Assembly (NCBI GenBank): GCA_009782405.1
Contig: WRJC01000018.1
Coordinates: forward strand, 3,138 to 67,137
DNA: 64,000 nucleotides
Source of the DNA: Oscillospiraceae bacterium
Lineage (GTDB): Bacteria; Bacillota_A; Clostridia; Oscillospirales; WRJC01
Direction: 5' to 3'
Shown here piece after piece: positions 33,854-43,482 of this stretch; position 1 is the stretch's first letter; each line of letters starts with the position of its first letter. The translations under genes were made by a program, and so were the position numbers. The notes below the pieces were generated by a model. That model had not been told where the DNA came from. It saw only the letters and a program-made list of their open reading frames with translations, and searched no databases.

Positions 33854-35128
33854 TTACCAAACGTTTTTAATATCCGAATTTATCACGACGCTTTTGTTGT
33901 ATGCTTTTGAAGTGACGCATATAAAAGACTTTCCGGGGTTTAAAAACAATTTGGTGTTGTCCGAGTTGTACAGGATCAACATGCTCTCCCTGGTGTCCTT
34001 TTGCCATTTTATTATTTTGTATTTGCCCCCCGTTATGTAAAAGCCGTATCCCGTACCGGTGAGGTCGCACGACCAGTGGCCTTCTTTTATGGCTATCGCG
34101 TTTCCCCGAAACGGCGCATATTCGGCGAATATGACTATCACGTTTTCGAATTTTATCTGTTCGCCCGTGGCCCCGTCTGTGTGGGCGGCTCCGTATTGTT
34201 TCCTGTAATACAGCTTATCGTCTGTTTTGTATATGAATTCCGCCTTGAAAGCGTTCGAATAAGGGACGGATATATAGTTCGCGGTGTTGTTTGTGCCCCC
34301 TATATCCGTCGATTCTTCGTAAAAATTAAATGCGCCCTTGTATTCCGGCTTTAGCGTAGTCCTGTAATTTTGGCGTTTTATCCCATCGACTATCCCCGTT
34401 CCGGAGGTCATCAGCGTGTGTTCCAATGCCATCGTTTTGCGCCTTTCGGAATCTCTGTAAAAAGTGTTCGGGAAATACATATTCACCCCGTCCATGCGGT
34501 CTATGGGGCGCAAGTCAAATTGATCGTAATCTTGCGGGTTGCCGCCGGCGTGCACATATATCGTGTCGTGGGTGCGCGACAAATCGATGAAATATTCCCT
34601 GGATGAGCGGACAGAACCGAAAACCGGAACATTTTCGTAATCTGCCAGAACCATCATGAGCCTCGTGATCCCGCCTTCTACCATGCATTCGTATATTATG
34701 TCCGCATGAGATATGCCCACATTGGGCAAAGCGCCCCTGATGTTGTTTATCATGATTGAAACGGGTCTCTTGCGCTGTTGGGTCCTTGTGCATTTTTTTC
34801 CGGTGAGATAGCTGTAATATTTGGGCGTTTCATAAGCGGGATAAGTGTATTCGGGTTTTTGCGTTTTGGAAGCGGTCGTATTTTTTTCGCTTTCGCTTTC
34901 GGGTTCCGTTTCCGCTTCTGTTTCTTTTTCAATTGTATCGGCGGGTTCAGAGCCCCCGATCATAACCTCGGTCGCAATTTCTGACGTTATTTCATTTTCC
35001 TTGGTTTCCGCGGTTTTTTCATTTGTTTTGTCAACCGGGCTTTCGTCTTCTTTGCAAGCCGCTAAAACAAACAGCAAAACGACCGATATAATTGCGGACA
35101 ATAATTTTTTGGCGAATTGATTTTCCAT
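33854..35128 (-). CDS. DUF3048 (YerB-like) lipoprotein
   Basis: A 424-residue lipoprotein: MENQFAKKLLSAIISVVLLFVLAAC gives lipobox LAAC at Cys25, then a long E/T/S-rich linker (to about residue 95), then a domain with RPVSIMINNIRGALPNVGIS, ADIIYECMVEGGITRLMMVL, VPVFGSVRSSREYFIDLS, and YSNAFKAEFIYKT. These are diagnostic of DUF3048 proteins (Bacillus YerB). Function is unknown; the position in an operon with other membrane and lipoproteins suggests a wall-associated role. RBS GGGGATATTTGG is weak. Confidence 0.9.
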   Translation of the reverse strand: MENQFAKKLLSAIISVVLLFVLAACKEDESPVDKTNEKTAETKENEITSEIATEVMIGGSEPADTIEKETEAETEPESESEKNTTASKTQKPEYTYPAYETPKYYSYLTGKKCTRTQQRKRPVSIMINNIRGALPNVGISHADIIYECMVEGGITRLMMVLADYENVPVFGSVRSSREYFIDLSRTHDTIYVHAGGNPQDYDQFDLRPIDRMDGVNMYFPNTFYRDSERRKTMALEHTLMTSGTGIVDGIKRQNYRTTLKPEYKGAFNFYEESTDIGGTNNTANYISVPYSNAFKAEFIYKTDDKLYYRKQYGAAHTDGATGEQIKFENVIVIFAEYAPFRGNAIAIKEGHWSCDLTGTGYGFYITGGKYKIIKWQKDTRESMLILYNSDNTKLFLNPGKSFICVTSKAYNKSVVINSDIKNVW

Positions 35129-35153
35129 AATTTTTGACCAAATATCCCCTATA

Positions 35154-35723
35154 CTAAAAATAATTCTTCAACCCTATGATTTTTCGGATTTTTATGATAT
35201 ACAAATTGATGATCCTCGTCATGGCAATATCATACAACAAAAACGTAAAATTTGCAACAAGAAAAATGAAAATTTTCAAATTCCCGAACAATTCGGAAAG
35301 ATAGCTGTCGTTTAGCGGCGGCAAAAATCCACTTTCGACCAAAAAATTTACCGACAATATCATAAAAGCCAAAAATACGTTGAATGTGCTGAATTTCAAG
35401 GCCCAAGCCAAAACCGGGTGGAAACGCTCGAAATGATATTTGAATATCGGGTACAGGCCCCCGAAAAACATGAAAAATACTGCGGGGAATTTGTTTGGGA
35501 GCAACAAAACCGAAAAAATCGAAATTGCGAAATAAATCATGACGGAATGCCCCGCGCCGAGCTCAATTACGGCGACTACGACCAAAAATCCGGCAATTGC
35601 CGCAGATGAAAGATCCAAAATTTCGATTATCGAACCCAAAGCCAAAAAGATTACGCCGAGCGATGACAAGATCGCGGCCATCGCGATTTTTTTTGCGGCG
35701 TGAATATCTTTTTTCATAATCAT
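35154..35723 (-). CDS. conserved integral membrane protein
   Basis: A 189-residue membrane protein with about five or six hydrophobic helices (starting with IAMAAILSSLGVIFLALGSI). The charge pattern and the helix-rich size are reminiscent of ECF transporter S-components, but I see no diagnostic motif. ATG 35723 is favoured because AAAGGA lies 6 bp upstream. It lies between the DnaJ-like and DUF3048 genes of the six-gene operon with spacings under 30 bp. Confidence 0.75.
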   Translation of the reverse strand: MIMKKDIHAAKKIAMAAILSSLGVIFLALGSIIEILDLSSAAIAGFLVVVAVIELGAGHSVMIYFAISIFSVLLLPNKFPAVFFMFFGGLYPIFKYHFERFHPVLAWALKFSTFNVFLAFMILSVNFLVESGFLPPLNDSYLSELFGNLKIFIFLVANFTFLLYDIAMTRIINLYIIKIRKIIGLKNYF

Positions 35724-35741
35724 CACAAATCCTTTAAAAAT

Positions 35742-36341
35742 TTAGCAGCAACGTATAAGATCGCCGCCGCAGCATTCGCAGAGGCAATCGGCGCAAAGCA
35801 GCCCCGTGCATATGTCGCATCCCGAACAACCGGGTTTTTTATTGCCGCCATAGCCGTAAGTTTGGTTCGAATCGGCGTAAAAATTTTCGGATTTGTTTTT
35901 TATGTAGTTGAAAGCGTCGCGGTATTCCCGATTGTCCGGTTCGGCTCCGCATGCGGTTTCGAAATGTTGCCGCGCCTCGAAATGCCAGCCTTTTTCTGTC
36001 AGAATGAGGCCCATCAAATAATGCCATTCTGCGCCTCTTTCGTTTTTTTCCACCCCTTCCAGCATGATTTCGGCTTCGGAAAAGCGTTTTCCGGAAATAA
36101 GTTCCCTGATTCTGGAAAATTTGGAATTTGGGCTGAAATTATTGTATGAACCGGAAGCCCTTTCTTTTTGTATCTCATCGTAGGCTTCGTTTATGGTTTT
36201 CATTTTTTCGCCTGCAAGATCGGCCAATGGGTTGCCCTTGTAATTGTCGGGGTGATATTTTTTCGCTTTTTCCCGATATGCTTTTTTTATTTCCTCATCG
36301 GTGGCGTTTCTGTTTATCTCCAATACATCGTACGGATCCAT
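35742..36341 (-). CDS. DnaJ-domain protein with Cys-rich tail
   Basis: A 199-residue protein. The first ~70 residues form a J-domain ([23 protein letters not shown] motif in [11 protein letters not shown]). The middle (about 90-155) is a helical TPR-like repeat ([20 protein letters not shown]). The C-terminus is rich in Cys ([22 protein letters not shown]), suggesting metal binding or membrane-proximal cysteines. GAGGAAG before ATG 36341 decides the start. It is encoded 19 bp after DUF5685, an arrangement that is common in Clostridia. A co-chaperone role is inferred from the J-domain only. Confidence 0.88.
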   Translation of the reverse strand: MDPYDVLEINRNATDEEIKKAYREKAKKYHPDNYKGNPLADLAGEKMKTINEAYDEIQKERASGSYNNFSPNSKFSRIRELISGKRFSEAEIMLEGVEKNERGAEWHYLMGLILTEKGWHFEARQHFETACGAEPDNREYRDAFNYIKNKSENFYADSNQTYGYGGNKKPGCSGCDICTGLLCADCLCECCGGDLIRCC

Positions 36342-36359
36342 AAAACTTCCTCGCTCCAT

Positions 36360-37235
36360 TCACTTTACTTTAAATTTATCAAGCAGCTGTTCCTGTTTTT
36401 CGCGCAGGCCCAGCCTTATTATATTGGAGACAATGGCAAAAACGCAAAAATCCGCTTTTTCGCCCAAAAGGGAAAGCGCTTCGCTCATTTCGCTTAAATT
36501 CGCGGTGAGCGCAAATTTTATCATGTTCATGTCCGCAGCCAAATTTTTTTTGCCGCCGTAACACAAAACAAAGGGGTTGTATCTTCCCTTTTTCAAATCT
36601 TTTTCGAAATCGTCCAAAGCATCCGCCATGTAAAGCCATTTGCCCAAGTTTCCGCCTATCGTTTTTGCGATTTCGAAGTTTTCCGGTTCCGAAATCCCGA
36701 ATGAAAAAATTTTTTCCATCAAAACGGCGAAACAGGAAGCAACCCGGTCTATGGACCGACAATTTTGTTTTTCGAGTTCGGAAAGCATGGCGAGCGGGGG
36801 GGCGATTTGGTTTTCGAGCTCGAAATATTTGCGGGCTTTTTTTTTCATGTGCGAAAACAGCAAAAGCGGGGGGAAAAATATTTTCGATAAAATTTTGGCG
36901 AACATATTTGTCGTGTCGGAAATGTCGTCTTTGTATTTGCAATACGAAAGATTGGCGGAAACGCAGGAAGTATACAGGAGCGATTCGTTCGGCGCGATGA
37001 AAGATCTTTTTTTTGCCGGTTTGAGTTTGCATCGAAAAGCCGTATTTTCGAAATTTTCGCCTGTCAGGGCGATTCTGAAAAGCGCCAAAAAAACCATGTC
37101 GTAACTCAAAGTTATTTTCGCAAAACCCGATATTTTTTTGCCCATCGTCTTGCAAAGCCCGCAGTAAAATGATTTGTACAACTCAAATTCGCGGATTTTC
37201 AATTCGCCCGCCAAAGGCTTTATATACCCAAACAT
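36360..37235 (-). CDS. DUF5685 family protein
   Basis: A 291-residue protein beginning MFGYIKPLAGELKIREFELY and then FYCGLCKTMGKKISGF, the C-x-x-C-type opening of DUF5685 proteins, which are usually encoded beside a DnaJ-domain gene as here. Helix-rich, with GGNLGKWLYMADALDDFEKD (about residues 193-212) as the second characteristic segment. A farnesyl-diphosphate-synthase-like helical fold has been suggested by the D-rich motif but I cannot confirm it. Function is unknown. The stop codon is followed within 20 bp by the J-domain gene start. Confidence 0.85.
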   Translation of the reverse strand: MFGYIKPLAGELKIREFELYKSFYCGLCKTMGKKISGFAKITLSYDMVFLALFRIALTGENFENTAFRCKLKPAKKRSFIAPNESLLYTSCVSANLSYCKYKDDISDTTNMFAKILSKIFFPPLLLFSHMKKKARKYFELENQIAPPLAMLSELEKQNCRSIDRVASCFAVLMEKIFSFGISEPENFEIAKTIGGNLGKWLYMADALDDFEKDLKKGRYNPFVLCYGGKKNLAADMNMIKFALTANLSEMSEALSLLGEKADFCVFAIVSNIIRLGLREKQEQLLDKFKVK

Positions 37236-37237
37236 TT

Positions 37238-38068
37238 TTATATCGAAAGGCTCATGTTGTCATGCGAAACCAAAAAACCCATTTGTTTTGCGATTGGCAC
37301 GAGCTCGTCGTATATTTTCCCCCCGTTGTGCGAGAAATGGTTGAAACAAAAAACGGTGTTTTGCCCTGCCGCGCCGATTTCGCAAAGGCGCCTCTTCACG
37401 TCGTTTCCCGCAGCTATTCCCATATGGCCGCGGCGCGAATCCGCGATTCCGTAAGTGGCGTCAAGGCTAACGAAATCAAATTTTTTTTCGCCGGAAACCC
37501 GTTTGAAGTAGTTCCAAGTTTCCTCGGGGAAATATCCGGTGTCGTTCGCGTACAATATTTTGGTTTGTTTGCCTTCGATTGCATATATAAAACACTCCTG
37601 GGAAAAATCGTGGTCGGCTTTGAGCGGGGTTATCGCGTAATTTCCCGCTTCAAATTTTTCGAATGCGCGTATTTCGCGAAATTCCAATATATCCTTGTAA
37701 TTTTCAAATTCTTTCGCATAGCCAGCTATCGTTTTGTTTCCGTAAATATTTATTTTATTTATTCGTCCTTTATTTTCGTTGTAGGCGAAAGGGGGGTATG
37801 CCCTGTGCAAATCGTAAGGGTAAAAATGGTCTTCGTGGGCGTGGGTAAACAAAATGTGCCTTATTTTTTTCAAATCGAGCCCGTTTTGGATTATGTGAAA
37901 ATAGGTGTCCGGGGGCAGGTCGATCAGCAAATTGTCGTCGATCAACGCCTGGGAGCGGGTGCGTATGTTTTTGCCCCCGGCTTCCGCCGCCCGTTTGCAA
38001 TTTTCGCAAGAGCAGAAAAGCGCGGGCCAACATTCGGCAGCTCCGGTCCCCAAGTATCGGAATTCCAT
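37238..38068 (-). CDS. MBL-fold metallohydrolase (PhnP-like)
   Basis: A 276-residue protein beginning MEFRYLGTGAAECWPALFCSC, with Cys pairs at the front (CSCENCKRA) as in PhnP-type beta-lactamase-fold hydrolases. Metal ligands: HILFTHAHEDHFYPYDL, ILYANDTGYFPEETW and the C-terminal FCFNHFSHNGG. It likely hydrolyses a phosphodiester or similar bond; the substrate is unknown. GGAGG upstream supports ATG 38068, since the upstream in-frame ATG 38098 has no RBS. First gene of the six-gene operon. Confidence 0.9.
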   Translation of the reverse strand: MEFRYLGTGAAECWPALFCSCENCKRAAEAGGKNIRTRSQALIDDNLLIDLPPDTYFHIIQNGLDLKKIRHILFTHAHEDHFYPYDLHRAYPPFAYNENKGRINKINIYGNKTIAGYAKEFENYKDILEFREIRAFEKFEAGNYAITPLKADHDFSQECFIYAIEGKQTKILYANDTGYFPEETWNYFKRVSGEKKFDFVSLDATYGIADSRRGHMGIAAGNDVKRRLCEIGAAGQNTVFCFNHFSHNGGKIYDELVPIAKQMGFLVSHDNMSLSI

Positions 38069-38106
38069 AAAACTATATATCCTCCGTTTGATTTTCATAT
38101 TATATA

Positions 38107-38135
38107 ATTATATAGCATATTTGCCGAAAAGTCAA
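38107..38135 (-). promoter_or_regulatory. promoter of the MBL-hydrolase operon
   Basis: Minus strand: TTGACT (38135-38130), 17-bp spacer, TATAAT (38112-38107). Confidence 0.75.
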
Positions 38136-38238
38136 GCATTTGGCGAAATGGGGCGCAACTTTTTTTGCGTGTCTTAAAAATTGCCGCTGCCAAAGATGTA
38201 AATAATATATAAATTTTTGCGCCTCCCAAAAAAAATGC

Positions 38239-38267
38239 TTGCATAATTCGGCAAAAAATGTTAAAAT
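38239..38267 (+). promoter_or_regulatory. promoter of the yicC-mutS2 operon
   Basis: TTGCAT (38239-38244), 17-bp spacer, TAAAAT (38262-38267), about 60 bp before yicC. The divergent 261-bp region holds this and the hydrolase-operon promoter. Confidence 0.7.
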
Positions 38268-38329
38268 ATAATCGGCAATGAAAAAATGCGCCCCAAAAGC
38301 ATAAAATATAAAGGCGAGGTAATGTTCAA

Positions 38330-39208
38330 ATGATAAAAAGCATGACCGGGTTTGGAAGGCACAGGGAAATCGAAAAAGAAAAAGAAATATCCGCCGAAAT
38401 AAAATGCGTGAATGGCCGCTATCTAGACATTTACATCAAAATCCCCAAAATTTACGGGTTTATGGAGGATAAAATAAGGCGCGAAGCGGCAAAATCCATA
38501 TCGAGGGGCAAAGTCGAAATATATGTGGGCATCGAGCATTTGGCCGGCGAAAACATAAAAATCACGTTAAATAAAACATACCTTGAAAGCTACATGAAAA
38601 TATTGCGCTCGATCAGGGACTCATATAATTTGGAAGACGACATAACCACGATGCGCGTGGCGCAAAACAAGGACATATACAACGTCGAAAAACTCGAGGA
38701 GGACGAAGAGGCGCTTTGGAATTCGGTGGAGCCTGTTTTGAAAAAAGCGTTTGCCGAATTCGAAAAAATGCGGGTGGCGGAAGGCGAAAAATTGCTGGAA
38801 GACATGGCTTCACGCATAAAAAAATGCGGCGAAACCGCAAGCGAAATAGAAATCCTGTCCGAAAAATGCAAAGAAAATTATTACGAATCATTCAAGAAAC
38901 GGCTGAACGAATTTGCAGGGGACATAATAACGGACGAAAACAGGATAATAACGGAAGCCGCCATATATGCCGACAAAATATCCGTGACCGAAGAAATCGT
39001 CCGGCTCAAGAGCCATTTTTCGCAGTTTTTCAAGATAGTCGGCGAAAACGCGCCCGTGGGCAGAAAACTCGACTTTCTGATCCAGGAAATAAACCGCGAA
39101 ACAAACACAGTCGGCTCGAAATCGCTCGACTTGGAAATAACCAACAAGGTAATAGAAGTAAAAAGCGACATAGAAAAAATACGCGAACAAATCCAAAATA
39201 TCGAATGA
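38330..39208 (+). CDS. yicC: YicC/YloC family endoribonuclease
   Basis: A 292-residue RNA-processing protein. The N-terminal domain opens [11 protein letters not shown] and [17 protein letters not shown], and the C-terminal domain ends [20 protein letters not shown] followed by an amphipathic helix. YicC homologues are endoribonucleases that act on small RNAs. This is the first gene of the long plus-strand operon, overlapping remA by 4 bp (ATGA). The arrangement yicC-remA-gmk-rpoZ is standard in Firmicutes. Confidence 0.96.
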   Translation: MIKSMTGFGRHREIEKEKEISAEIKCVNGRYLDIYIKIPKIYGFMEDKIRREAAKSISRGKVEIYVGIEHLAGENIKITLNKTYLESYMKILRSIRDSYNLEDDITTMRVAQNKDIYNVEKLEEDEEALWNSVEPVLKKAFAEFEKMRVAEGEKLLEDMASRIKKCGETASEIEILSEKCKENYYESFKKRLNEFAGDIITDENRIITEAAIYADKISVTEEIVRLKSHFSQFFKIVGENAPVGRKLDFLIQEINRETNTVGSKSLDLEITNKVIEVKSDIEKIREQIQNIE

Positions 39209-39504
39209 CGGGGCGGATAAAAGTGCTTGTAAATGTAGGTTTTGGCAACATGGCGAACAAAGACAGAATCATAGCGGTGGTGAGTTTGGAAACTTCCCCC
39301 ATAAAAAGACTCGTCCAGGATGCCAAAGACGGCGGCAGAGCCATCGACGTGACGTGCGGAAGGCGCACGAGATCGGTAATATTCACGGACAGCGACCATG
39401 TTATTTTGTCCGCCATACAATGCGAAACAATAGCGAACAGGATTTCGGGCGAAAAATCGGAGCAGGGCGAAAATTCCGAAGGTGAAAAAAATGGCGAATC
39501 TTGA
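39205..39504 (+). CDS. remA: extracellular matrix regulator RemA (DUF370)
   Basis: A 99-residue DNA-binding protein, which in Bacillus activates matrix genes. The family core is present: [57 protein letters not shown] and [10 protein letters not shown]. It starts in the yicC stop (ATGA at 39205) and its acidic tail extends to 39504, into the gmk coding region. The long frame upstream of 39205 is an artefact of the overlap with yicC. A matrix role in this organism is not shown by the sequence. Confidence 0.95.
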   Translation: MTGRIKVLVNVGFGNMANKDRIIAVVSLETSPIKRLVQDAKDGGRAIDVTCGRRTRSVIFTDSDHVILSAIQCETIANRISGEKSEQGENSEGEKNGES

Positions 39505-40123
39505 AGAAAAAAACGAAAAAGGAAAATTGATCGTGGTTTCCGGACCTTCGGGGAGCGGAAAAGGCACGGTTTTGGCCGAACTGCGCAAATTGGGGGAATA
39601 CAAATTTTCAATTTCGGCCACGACGAGAACCCCCCGCGAAGGGGAAAGGGAAGGAATCGATTATTATTTCTTGTCCGAAAAGGATTTTTCAAAAAAAATG
39701 TCAAACGGGGAAATGTTGGAATACGTGGCGTATTCGGGCAATTACTACGGAACGCCCAAAAGCCCCCTTGAAGACTTTATCAAAGATGGGCATGACGTAA
39801 TTCTTGAAATCGAAGTGAGGGGGGCTTTGACCGTCAAAGAAAAATTTCCCGAAGCGGTCATGATTTTTTTGGTTCCGCCCACGCATTCGGAGTTGGAAAA
39901 AAGGCTGAGGGCCAGGGGAACGGAAACGCAAAGAAGCATAAAAAAAAGGCTGGAAACCGCAGACAATGAAATAAGATCCATAAAAAATTACGGCTATTTG
40001 GTGAAAAACGAATCCGATATGCAAAAAAAGGCGGCCGAAGAAATCAATTTTATCATCGAGGCCGAAAAAAACAAAATAACCGGCGAAAAAGCCGCAAAGT
40101 TTTTAAAAGATTACTTTATGTGA
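39491..40123 (+). CDS. gmk: guanylate kinase
   Basis: A 210-residue enzyme converting GMP to GDP with ATP. P-loop [16 protein letters not shown]-binding [20 protein letters not shown], and lid region [18 protein letters not shown] are intact. ATG 39491 is preceded by GAAGGTG and overlaps the end of remA; an in-frame GTG at 39482 is a weaker choice. It is followed by the omega subunit gene. Confidence 0.97.
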   Translation: MANLEEKNEKGKLIVVSGPSGSGKGTVLAELRKLGEYKFSISATTRTPREGEREGIDYYFLSEKDFSKKMSNGEMLEYVAYSGNYYGTPKSPLEDFIKDGHDVILEIEVRGALTVKEKFPEAVMIFLVPPTHSELEKRLRARGTETQRSIKKRLETADNEIRSIKNYGYLVKNESDMQKKAAEEINFIIEAEKNKITGEKAAKFLKDYFM

Positions 40124-40141
40124 TAATTTTAGGAGATAATT

Positions 40142-40411
40142 ATGATTTTTCCATCCATTGAACAATTGACGCAGGACAGATACAACAGATATGAAATAGT
40201 CATCGCGACTGCCAAAGCCGCGAGGATTATAACGGACGAAATAAACGAAATAAAAGAAGAAATGGAAAGAAACGCGGGAGCCAAAGAATTGGCCCCGGGC
40301 GACAAAACTGTCCAGCTCCCAAAAGAAATAAAAGACATTCCCGAAGAAAAACCGGTAAAATCGGCCATTTTGAAAATATTCGAAGGGGAATTCGTCATAG
40401 TGGCGGATTAA
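40142..40411 (+). CDS. rpoZ: DNA-directed RNA polymerase omega subunit
   Basis: An 89-residue omega subunit. MIFPSIEQLTQDRYNRYEIV and TAKAARIITDEI match the conserved RpoZ core (the family motif is 'xSRYxLVxxxAKRAR'). The final third (KSAILKIFEGEFVIVAD) has a hydrophobic end found in other clostridial homologues. Placed between gmk and priA as in most Firmicutes. Confidence 0.92.
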   Translation: MIFPSIEQLTQDRYNRYEIVIATAKAARIITDEINEIKEEMERNAGAKELAPGDKTVQLPKEIKDIPEEKPVKSAILKIFEGEFVIVAD

Positions 40412-40440
40412 GCGAAATTGGAAACAAGGTGACAAAGTCT

Positions 40441-42927
40441 ATGGAAAACTCATATGCCGGCGCATACATTTTAGATGCGGCATATCAATTCGACAAAATA
40501 TACGATTATTACGTGGACGAAAAAATCCGGGAAAGCATACGGCCCGGAAACTATATAATAGTGCCTTTCGGCGGTGGGAACAAAAGAAGGGTAGCGGTGG
40601 TTTGGGAAATCAAAAATTTTACCGGTGCCGAAAAGACAAAACCGGTCGACAAAATAATCGAAGTCCCCGCATTAAACGAGGAGCAGCTTGCCCTCGCGGT
40701 TTTTTTGAAGGAAAACACTTTTTGCACGATAGGGGAAGCCTTGAAAACGATAGCCCCGAACGGCCAAAAAAGCGGCTTGGCCATAAAATATGCCATAAAC
40801 ACGGAAAAATTTTTGGCTGAGGATTTGTACAACGAAAAAAACGACCGCATATGCGCCGTTTTGAATCGCTTAGCGGAAAAAAACGCCACTTCGGAAACCC
40901 TGAAAGAGGAATTCGGCGAGAACATCGAGGGCATTTTGAACACCCTGACAAAACAAGGGTATATAACGCAAGAAATAACTCCGGAAAGGATAATAAAAGA
41001 AAAATTCGTCAAATATGTTTCGTTAAGCGAGGAAAAATACGAACAATTCATTGCATCAGATTTGAAATCCCTCACGGAAGCGCAACGCAAAGTGGTTGAA
41101 TATTTGGCGCAGAGCGGAGATTTGCCGTTTGCGGAAATAACGGAAGAACTATCGGTCGGGCCGAGCGTAATATCGGCTCTCGCAAAAAAGGGATTGGCAG
41201 AAATTTACGAAAAGGAGATTTTCAGGGATTCAAGCGATGAATACGGCGAATGCGGCCAAAACGGGGAAGATGTCCTGTCTGGGGGCCAACAGGCGGCTTT
41301 TTTTGAATTATCCGCTTTGTACAAAAAAAACCGTCCCTGCGCGGCGCTTCTGCACGGCGTGACGGGGAGCGGGAAAACCCACGTGATAAAGGCGCTGATC
41401 GACGAAGTGATAGCCGACGGGAAACAAGCCATAATGCTCGTGCCCGAAATAGCGCTGACGCCGCAGACAATAATATATTTCAAAAACTATTACAGGGAAA
41501 AAGTGAAAGTTTTGCACTCTTCGCTTTCGGCGGGCGAAAGATTCGACACTTGGAGAAGGATAAAAAACGGTGAAATAAATTTCGTAATCGGCACGAGGTC
41601 GGCGGTTTTCGCTCCGTTTGAAAAGCTCGGGCTGATTGTCATCGATGAAGAACAGGAACACACGTACAAGTCCGACAAAAAGCCCTATTACCACGCAAGG
41701 GAAGTGGCGAGGTTCAGGTGCGCGAAACACGGCGCCATGATGGTGCTTTCCTCGGCCACGCCGCTTGTGGAAAGCTATCACAAAACCGAAAGCGGCAGCT
41801 ACCGCCTCGTAAAACTCGAAGACAGGTACAACGAAGCGGATCTTCCGGAAATCTTGACGGTGGACATGAGAGATGATCCCCCGGAAAACAAAATGATATT
41901 TTTGAGCGAAACATTGAAAAGGGAAATCAAAAAAAATCTTTCAAACGGCGAGCAGAGTATAATATTCCAAAACCGCAGGGGATATTTTAATTTTTTGTCC
42001 TGCCGCTCTTGCGGGGAGTCTGTGATGTGCCCGAATTGCAGCATATCGCTCAAACTTCACGCAGGCGAAAAGAACGGAAAAGTGAAGAGGGTACCTTCAA
42101 AACTCGTATGCCATTACTGCGGGCATACTTCCGAAGTGCCGGCTGTATGCCCCGGATGCAAAAGCGATAAACTTTTGATGTTCGGTTCGGGAACCCAAAA
42201 ATGCGAGGACGATTTGGGCGAATTTTTTCCAGAAGCAAAAATAGCCCGAATGGATTCGGACGTGGCATCGACCAAAAATTCGCACACGCGAATACTCGAC
42301 AGCATGAAAAACGACGAAGTGGACATATTGGTGGGAACCCAAATGATAACAAAAGGGCACAATTTCAAGAATGTCACGCTCGCCGCCATACTGTTTGCCG
42401 ATCAAGGGCTGTTTTTGGACGATTACAGGGCGAATGAACGGATGTTCGAGACCATCGTCCAGGTTACGGGCAGGGCAGGGAGATACGAAAAAAACGGCAG
42501 GGGGATAATACAGACATACAACCCCGAAAACGAAATTATAAAATACGCGATAGCGCAGGATTATGCCGGATTTTACAAAAAGGAAATAAGGCTGAGAAAA
42601 GCTTCGGTTTTTCCGCCGTTTTGCGATATATGCACGATAAACGCAATTTCGGAATTTGAAAACGAAACTATAGCGACCGCAAAAAAAATCGGCGAAATGT
42701 TGCAAAACCGGATGAAAGACGAATTTCGCGAAGTGAAAGCGATCATATACGGCCCTTTTCCGGCCACCATATACAAGCTAAACAAAAATTTTCGCATGAG
42801 ATTTGTCATAAAATGCAAAATGAACAAAAAAACAAAAGAAATGCTCTCGCTGATTTTGGCGGATATACAAAAGCAGGCCACGAAAAAAGTTTCGGTAAAT
42901 ATCGATGTGAACCCCAATATGATATGA
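40441..42927 (+). CDS. priA: primosomal protein N' (PriA helicase)
   Basis: An 828-residue 3'-5' helicase that restarts stalled replication forks. N-terminal DNA-binding domain, then Walker A GVTGSGKTHVIKALIDEV, DEEQ motif in IVIDEEQEHTYKSDKKPYYH, motif VI-like VTGRAGRYEKNGRGIIQT, and zinc-binding cysteines in CRSCGESVMCPNCSISL, CHYCGHTSEVPAVCPGC. AAGGTGA (40426-40432) supports ATG 40441 rather than the GTG inside that RBS. The first five codons of the alternative frame overlap the RBS. Confidence 0.97.
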   Translation: MENSYAGAYILDAAYQFDKIYDYYVDEKIRESIRPGNYIIVPFGGGNKRRVAVVWEIKNFTGAEKTKPVDKIIEVPALNEEQLALAVFLKENTFCTIGEALKTIAPNGQKSGLAIKYAINTEKFLAEDLYNEKNDRICAVLNRLAEKNATSETLKEEFGENIEGILNTLTKQGYITQEITPERIIKEKFVKYVSLSEEKYEQFIASDLKSLTEAQRKVVEYLAQSGDLPFAEITEELSVGPSVISALAKKGLAEIYEKEIFRDSSDEYGECGQNGEDVLSGGQQAAFFELSALYKKNRPCAALLHGVTGSGKTHVIKALIDEVIADGKQAIMLVPEIALTPQTIIYFKNYYREKVKVLHSSLSAGERFDTWRRIKNGEINFVIGTRSAVFAPFEKLGLIVIDEEQEHTYKSDKKPYYHAREVARFRCAKHGAMMVLSSATPLVESYHKTESGSYRLVKLEDRYNEADLPEILTVDMRDDPPENKMIFLSETLKREIKKNLSNGEQSIIFQNRRGYFNFLSCRSCGESVMCPNCSISLKLHAGEKNGKVKRVPSKLVCHYCGHTSEVPAVCPGCKSDKLLMFGSGTQKCEDDLGEFFPEAKIARMDSDVASTKNSHTRILDSMKNDEVDILVGTQMITKGHNFKNVTLAAILFADQGLFLDDYRANERMFETIVQVTGRAGRYEKNGRGIIQTYNPENEIIKYAIAQDYAGFYKKEIRLRKASVFPPFCDICTINAISEFENETIATAKKIGEMLQNRMKDEFREVKAIIYGPFPATIYKLNKNFRMRFVIKCKMNKKTKEMLSLILADIQKQATKKVSVNIDVNPNMI

Positions 42928-42972
42928 ACTGCTTGCTTGCGCGAAAAATGTGAAAAAGAAAGGTGAAAAACT

Positions 42973-43476
42973 TTGGCTATACTCAACATATTGAAAGAAG
43001 ACAAAAACATTTCGGCGCTGAGGAAAAAGTCGCGGCCGATTGAAATAATCGACAAGAGGACGGCGACATTGCTCGACGATATGCGCGAAACCTTGAAGGA
43101 AGCGGGCGGCATAGGTTTGGCTGCCCCGCAAGTCGGCGTTTTGCGCCGGGCGGCAATAATCGAAATCGAAGAGGGCGAATTGATAGAAATGATAAACCCC
43201 GAAATAGTATACAGGGAAGGCGAACAACAGGAGATAGAAGGCTGCCTTTCTTCGCCGGGCAAATTCGCCGAAACAGTCAGGCCGGCGAAAATAAGGGTGA
43301 CATATACAAACAGAAACGGCGAAAAAAAAGAAAAAGAGGGAATCGAGCTTCTCGCAAGGGCTTTTTGCCACGAAATCGACCATTTGGACGGAATATTGTG
43401 TTTTGACAAAGCCAAACGCATTCTGACCAAGGAAGAAGCGGACGAACTCAAAAAAGAAGATCAGGAGGGAAAATAG
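42973..43476 (+). CDS. def: peptide deformylase
   Basis: A 167-residue iron/zinc deformylase removing the formyl group from nascent peptides. The three motifs are present: GIGLAAPQVG, EGCLSSPG and FCHEIDHLDG, whose Cys and two His bind metal. The start codon is TTG 42973 behind AAAGGTG. The gene lies 45 bp after priA and next to fmt, the enzyme adding the formyl group to initiator tRNA. Confidence 0.97.
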   Translation: MAILNILKEDKNISALRKKSRPIEIIDKRTATLLDDMRETLKEAGGIGLAAPQVGVLRRAAIIEIEEGELIEMINPEIVYREGEQQEIEGCLSSPGKFAETVRPAKIRVTYTNRNGEKKEKEGIELLARAFCHEIDHLDGILCFDKAKRILTKEEADELKKEDQEGK

Positions 43477-43482
43477 GCAAAA

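Noticed and set aside
38149..38295. Nine-base inverted repeat TGGGGCGCA / TGCGCCCCA in the divergent region before yicC
   Set aside because: The copies are over 130 bp apart around two promoters; this is easily expected by chance and not accompanied by other symmetry.
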